This document shows, piece after piece, positions 60,313-64,000 of a stretch of DNA of 64,000 nt. The stretch is taken from NCBI RefSeq assembly GCF_019029495.1, contig NZ_JAERQM010000007.1:62001-126000 (forward strand), given 5' to 3'. Origin of the DNA: Falsiroseomonas oleicola (GTDB lineage Bacteria > Pseudomonadota > Alphaproteobacteria > Acetobacterales > Acetobacteraceae). Made by a program: the position numbers and the translations under genes. The notes below the pieces were generated by a model. The model searched no databases. It had not been told where the DNA came from and saw nothing but the letters and a program-made list of their open reading frames with translations. Numbering within the stretch: position 1 is the stretch's first letter; each line of letters starts with the position of its first letter.

Positions 60313-61701
60313 TCAATGCAACGCGATCGCGGCCCGCGCGGCGATCGATGCCGGAATCGCACCGCGCCGGGCGGCCTCCCGCCACACCCGCTCGATGGCG
60401 GCGCGGCCGCGGCGGGTGACGGCGGCGGCATCGGCGGTCAGCACCTTCCCGTCCCGCAGCAGCACGCGCCCTTCCACCATCGCCAGCGTCAGATCGGCCG
60501 CGCTGCCATTGGTGATGAGGGATTTCAGCGGGTCCCAGACCGGCTGGTAGCGCGAGGATCCCAGGTCGAACATCACCAGATCTGCCCGCGCGCCCTTCGC
60601 CACCAGGCCAAGATCCTCCCGCCCCAAAGCCAGCGCCGCATCCCGTGTCGCCGCCCGCAGGATGCGCGGGGCAGCCAGTCCATAGGGCGTGCCCGACTGG
60701 GCCTTGGCGAAGACGGAAGCCGTGCGCAACTCGTGCAGCATGTCGAGCGTCACGCCATCCGTGCCGATGCCGAGCCGCAGCCCCGAAGCCTCCACCCGCG
60801 CCAGCGGCACGAAGCGGCCGGACCGCGCGAAGGCGAGCGGGCAGGAGGCGAGCGCCGCACCCGATTCCGCGATCATCGCCATCTCGGCATCGGTCGCGAA
60901 CATGCCATGCGCCAGCACCACGCCCGGCCGCAGCAGGCCCATCTCCCGGATATGTTCGATGGAGCCCTTGCCATGGGCGGCCTGTACCTTCTCGATCTCG
61001 ATCAGGTTCTGGGCGGCGTGGATGGAGACGATGGTGTTGCGCTCGCGCGCCGCCGCATCGATGGCGCGCAGCAGCTCGGGCGTGCAGCTATCCGGCCCGT
61101 GCGGGCCGAAGCCCACGCGCGTGACGCCGCGCGGGCCTTCGTCGTAGCGGTCGTACAGCTTCAGGATGGCGTCGAAGCCGGTGTCGCTGGTGGGGCTGTA
61201 GGTTGGCTTGCCGTCGGGCGTCATGCCGACCGGGGCCGAGAACAGATAGGGGCAGGACCAGCTTCGCAGGCCGAGGCGCCTGGCGCGCTCGATGAAGGGC
61301 CATTGCGCAACTCGGAAGACGTCGAGCAGGGCGGTGGTGCCGCTGCGCAGCCCCTCCAGCAGCGCCATTTCGGCGGCGTCGCCGATATCCTCCGCCGTCA
61401 TCACCTGCGCCGCCACATCGCCCAGCGGCATCAGCAGCGAATAGACGATGTGGCCGGGCAGGTCCCCCGGCGCCAGGTCATCCGCCAAGCCGCGGAACAG
61501 CGGCGCGGACAAAGCGTGGTTGTGCAGGTTGATGAGGCCCGGCATCAGCAGGGAATCGGGCGCGACGATGCGCTCCGCCTCCAGCGTCGGCGACCCGGCG
61601 ACCACATCGGCCACCACGCCGTCCTGGATGATGACCGAATGGCCCATGCGCAGGCCGTTATCCGCATCCCAGACCCAGCCGGGGTCGATCACCAATGTCA
61701 T
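60313..61701 (-). CDS. Amidohydrolase, TRZ/ATZ (cytosine/guanine deaminase) family, 462 aa
   Basis: Metal-dependent hydrolase acting on ring amines, amides or halides. Metal site: LMPGLINLHNHAL (His-x-His), IVSIHAAQNLIE (His), VVLAHGMFA (His), and RLGIGTDGVTLD (Asp). The C-terminal beta-sandwich has KGARADLVMFDLGSSRYQPVWDPLKSLITN, shared with guanine deaminases and atrazine chlorohydrolase relatives. Overlaps the AEC transporter stop by 4 bases, so it probably degrades that transporter's substrate. The exact substrate is not readable. Confidence 0.9.
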   Translation of the reverse strand: MTLVIDPGWVWDADNGLRMGHSVIIQDGVVADVVAGSPTLEAERIVAPDSLLMPGLINLHNHALSAPLFRGLADDLAPGDLPGHIVYSLLMPLGDVAAQVMTAEDIGDAAEMALLEGLRSGTTALLDVFRVAQWPFIERARRLGLRSWSCPYLFSAPVGMTPDGKPTYSPTSDTGFDAILKLYDRYDEGPRGVTRVGFGPHGPDSCTPELLRAIDAAARERNTIVSIHAAQNLIEIEKVQAAHGKGSIEHIREMGLLRPGVVLAHGMFATDAEMAMIAESGAALASCPLAFARSGRFVPLARVEASGLRLGIGTDGVTLDMLHELRTASVFAKAQSGTPYGLAAPRILRAATRDAALALGREDLGLVAKGARADLVMFDLGSSRYQPVWDPLKSLITNGSAADLTLAMVEGRVLLRDGKVLTADAAAVTRRGRAAIERVWREAARRGAIPASIAARAAIALH

Positions 61702-62630
61702 GACAGCACGCCTCGGAAATGCCCGATCAGGGCCGACAGGGTCAGGATGGAGATCGCCGTGGAGACCACGACCGCCGCGCCGGAGCGGTCCGTGCCCGTG
61801 GCGTAGCGGCGCGCCAGGATGAAGGCATTGGCCCCGGTCGGCAGCGCCGCCATGGTCACCGCCACGGCCGTGTCGATGGCGGAGATGCCGAGGGCCAGCG
61901 CCAGCCCCCAGGTCATCAGCGGCAGCGCCAATAGCTTGAGACCGACAATCGCCGCGGTCTCCTTCCACGCCGCCGCCGCCGAAATCCCGGCAAGCCCGCC
62001 GCCGAGGCAGAACAGCGCCAGCGGCGGCGCCGCGCCGCCGAGCAATTCCAGCGTCCGCCGCACCACGCCTGGCACCGGCAGCCCGAAGGTCACCCAGATG
62101 AAGGCGGCGATGACGGAGAGCACCACCGGATTCTTCAGGATGCCCTGCGCCGATGAGGTCAGCACCCGCCGCCAGGGCGCATTGGCATGCAGCCCGACCT
62201 CCGTGACGATGGTGGCGAGCCCCAGCAGGATCATGGTCTGAAGCGCCAGGATGCCAAGCATCGGCGGCACGCCCGGCGCGCCATAGGCGGCGACGATGAT
62301 CGGCACGCCCATCATCACGGAATTGCCGAAGACGCAGGCCAGGGCGAACAGCGCCGCCTCCGCCAGCGTCACGCCAAAAATCCGCCGGGCGCCGACCACC
62401 ACCAGCCCATACATCAGGATCGAGGCTGTCAGGATCGCCAGCGCGCCGCCGCCCGAACCCTCATGCGGCTGGGTGCCGCCGGCGAACAGCAGGGCCGGCG
62501 CGGCCAGGCCGAAGACGAAAAGGGTCATGCCCTTCAGCGCCTCGTCCCCCACCATCTTTCGCTTCACCGCCGCATAGCCCAGGGCGATCAGGGCGAAGAC
62601 CGGCAATACGACCTCCACCACCCCACCCAT
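61698..62630 (-). CDS. AEC-family transporter (auxin efflux carrier-like), 310 aa
   Basis: Inner-membrane permease with ten hydrophobic helices in two halves. Starts MGGVVEVVLPVFALIALGYAAVKRKMV, the usual AEC opening, and has the central FALACVFGNSVMMGVPIIVAAYG motif (conserved N-x-x-x-x-G-x-P) and a second-half ALPTGANAFILARRY. Bacterial AEC proteins carry malonate, malate or other dicarboxylates; coupled to an amidohydrolase here. It starts 8 bases downstream of the gmk stop, so it may be read through from gmk. Confidence 0.9.
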   Translation of the reverse strand: MGGVVEVVLPVFALIALGYAAVKRKMVGDEALKGMTLFVFGLAAPALLFAGGTQPHEGSGGGALAILTASILMYGLVVVGARRIFGVTLAEAALFALACVFGNSVMMGVPIIVAAYGAPGVPPMLGILALQTMILLGLATIVTEVGLHANAPWRRVLTSSAQGILKNPVVLSVIAAFIWVTFGLPVPGVVRRTLELLGGAAPPLALFCLGGGLAGISAAAAWKETAAIVGLKLLALPLMTWGLALALGISAIDTAVAVTMAALPTGANAFILARRYATGTDRSGAAVVVSTAISILTLSALIGHFRGVLS

Positions 62631-62638
62631 CCGGCGCG

Positions 62639-63277
62639 CTACTCCCCGATCAGCCCGGCGATGAAGTCCGGCAGCCAGGGCTGCCTTGCGCGGGTGTTGC
62701 GGGCAGCGTGCAGGATGGCGCGCACTTCCGCCACCGTGCGGTCGAAATCCCGGTTCACCAGCACGTGGTCGAAATCCGCCCAATGGGCGATCTCGTCCTT
62801 CGCGGCGATCAGGCGGCGCGCGATCTCCGCCTCGCTGTCCTGGGCGCGGCCGCGCAGGCGGCGTTCCAACTCCGCCATGCTGGGCGGCAGCAGGCAGACA
62901 CCGACGACATCGCCGGGCAGCCTTTCCCGCAACTGGCGGTGGCCCTGCCACTCGATATCGAACAGCACATCCCGCCCGGCGGCGAGGCTGGCCTCCACCG
63001 CCGCGCGCGGCGTGCCGTAGGACCGGCCGATGAACTTGGCGTATTCCAGAAACTCACCGGCCTCGACCATGGCGTCGAATTGTTCGGGCGTGCGGAAGAA
63101 GTAGTGCACCCCCTCCAGCTCCCCGGGCCGGGGCGCGCGGGTGGTGGCGCTGACCGACAGCGCCAGCTCCGGCTCCATCTCCAGCAGGGCGCGGGAGACG
63201 CTGGTCTTGCCGACGCCGGGGGCGGAGGCCAGCACCAGGCAGACGCCGCGACGGGGGGCGTGCGAAGGGTCGGTCAT
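62639..63277 (-). CDS. gmk: Guanylate kinase, 212 aa
   Basis: Phosphorylates GMP to GDP. The P-loop is SAPGVGKTSVSR near residues 18-29 (proteobacterial Gmk usually reads SGPSGAGKST, so it is slightly unusual). The GMP-binding residues lie in VSATTRAPRPGELEGVHYFF (Ser, Arg, Tyr), followed by FLEYAKFIGRSYGTPRAAV and DVLFDIEWQGHRQLR. Length normal. The ATG at 63277 overlaps the YicC stop (ATGA); yicC-gmk is a common alphaproteobacterial pair. Confidence 0.95.
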   Translation of the reverse strand: MTDPSHAPRRGVCLVLASAPGVGKTSVSRALLEMEPELALSVSATTRAPRPGELEGVHYFFRTPEQFDAMVEAGEFLEYAKFIGRSYGTPRAAVEASLAAGRDVLFDIEWQGHRQLRERLPGDVVGVCLLPPSMAELERRLRGRAQDSEAEIARRLIAAKDEIAHWADFDHVLVNRDFDRTVAEVRAILHAARNTRARQPWLPDFIAGLIGE

Positions 63278-64000
63278 TCGACGTTCGCCGCCTGCTCCCG
63301 CAACCGCTCGATCGCCGCCTTCAGCTCCAGCCCGACCCGCGTCAGCGCCACACTGGCTGACTTGCTGCACAGCGTATTGGCCTCCCGGACGAATTCCTGG
63401 GTCAGGAATTCCAGCTTGCGGCCAATCGCGTCGCCGGAGGCCAGCAGGGTGCGAGCCTCCGTGATATGCGCCGAAAGCCGGTCCAGCTCCTCCCGCACAT
63501 CGGAACGCTGGGCGAGCATGGCCACTTCCTGGGCCAGCCGCTCCTCCGGCACCCGGGCGCGGACATCGCCCTCGCCGAGCAGATTCGCTAGGTTTTCCAG
63601 CAGCCGGGCGCGCTGGGCGGCTGGCTGGCCGGCGGCCTCCACGGCCGCGGCCTCCCGCAACGCCGCGATCTCGCCCAGCAGCGTCTCCAGGATTTTTTGC
63701 AATTGCGCGCCTTCGCGGGCGCGGGAGTCGACCAGCCCATCCAGCGCCACGGTGAAGGAGGCGGCCAAAGCGGCGCGCTTGGCTGCCTCATCGGCCTCGT
63801 CGATTTCGGACACCTCCGCCCGCAGCACGCCAGGCAGCGACAGCACGGCCTCCGCGCTCGGCACCGGGGCGCCGGGCAGGCGGGCCGAAACCTCCAGCAC
63901 CAGGGCGATGGCAGCTTCCAGCGCTACCGGGTCCGGCGTCAGCCGCGGCGCCCGATCCTCGCGCTTCAGGGTCAGATTGGCGGAAAGATTGCCGCGCTTC
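63274..64000 (-). CDS. YicC/YloC-family endoribonuclease, C-terminal part (5' end outside window)
   Basis: Stress-associated RNA endonuclease family. About 242 codons are in the window, open to the edge. The C-terminal DUF1732 signature SGDAIGRKLEFLTQEFVREANTLCSKS is intact, and a long helical middle (LQKILETLLGEIAALREA...) precedes it. The N-terminal about 50 residues, including the conserved start, lie beyond 64000. Coupled to gmk by a 4-base overlap. Confidence 0.92.
   Translation of the reverse strand, partial: KRGNLSANLTLKREDRAPRLTPDPVALEAAIALVLEVSARLPGAPVPSAEAVLSLPGVLRAEVSEIDEADEAAKRAALAASFTVALDGLVDSRAREGAQLQKILETLLGEIAALREAAAVEAAGQPAAQRARLLENLANLLGEGDVRARVPEERLAQEVAMLAQRSDVREELDRLSAHITEARTLLASGDAIGRKLEFLTQEFVREANTLCSKSASVALTRVGLELKAAIERLREQAANVE

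Overview
The window looks like a chromosomal segment of a high-GC alphaproteobacterium, most likely Acetobacteraceae (Roseomonas-like). This is inferred from four things: the extreme GC content; the alphaproteobacterial gene order tsaE-amgK-murU-addB-addA-trxA; two PQQ-dependent sugar dehydrogenases; and a large set of orphan Bug-type (TctC) solute-binding proteins. No rRNA, CRISPR array, prophage, transposase or plasmid gene was seen.

Region by region. 0-5.4 kb: the end of an EF-hand protein and a 1.7-kaa TpsA-like adhesin with no visible TpsB partner. 5.5-10.5 kb: nitroreductase, MFS transporter, membrane-bound PQQ dehydrogenase, grpE. 10.6-14.4 kb: murJ and a P1B-type metal ATPase with a C-terminal hemerythrin domain. 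14.5-17.7 kb: orphan peptide-type binding protein, periplasmic PQQ aldose dehydrogenase, thioredoxin. 17.8-26.6 kb: an overlapping minus-strand operon of tsaE, amgK, murU, addB and addA (tRNA modification, cell-wall recycling, double-strand-break repair). 26.7-31.3 kb: ferredoxin-NADP reductase, GST, cupin, two methyltransferases, gloB. 31.2-34.1 kb: soluble and membrane (H+-pumping) pyrophosphatases side by side. 34.3-40.2 kb: an exported MetX-like alpha/beta hydrolase and a complete spermidine/putrescine-type ABC operon ending in an RraA-like gene. 40.2-43.3 kb: a CAU tRNA, a lower-GC orphan gene, ettA and a GNAT acetyltransferase. 43.3-60.3 kb: accessory catabolic territory with four Bug proteins, a GntR regulator, an unrecognised TIM-barrel-like protein, an MCP, YqjD/YqjE-like membrane proteins, PLP enzymes, an M20 peptidase, a Rid protein, a phosphoesterase and a maleate-isomerase-like protein. 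60.3-64 kb: an amidohydrolase-AEC transporter pair, gmk and yicC.

How it fits together. The core genes are ordinary. The accessory part reads as a uptake/catabolism repertoire for organic acids, amino acids and amides: seven solute-binding proteins, of which only one sits with its own permeases. Several catabolic proteins carry substitutions at canonical catalytic positions (RraA-like, Rid-like, maleate-isomerase-like), which suggests chemistry different from their names.

The most unusual non-coding content is a set of hairpin-array repeats. Two related copies lie at 27.7 and 37.7 kb, the second inside an ABC operon, and a mirror-image array lies at 43.34-43.55 kb. Their stems carry compensatory differences between copies. 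Candidate operators were read upstream of the GntR gene, the Rid/Bug operon, gloB and the TpsA gene. All calls come from reading the sequence only; no database search was possible.
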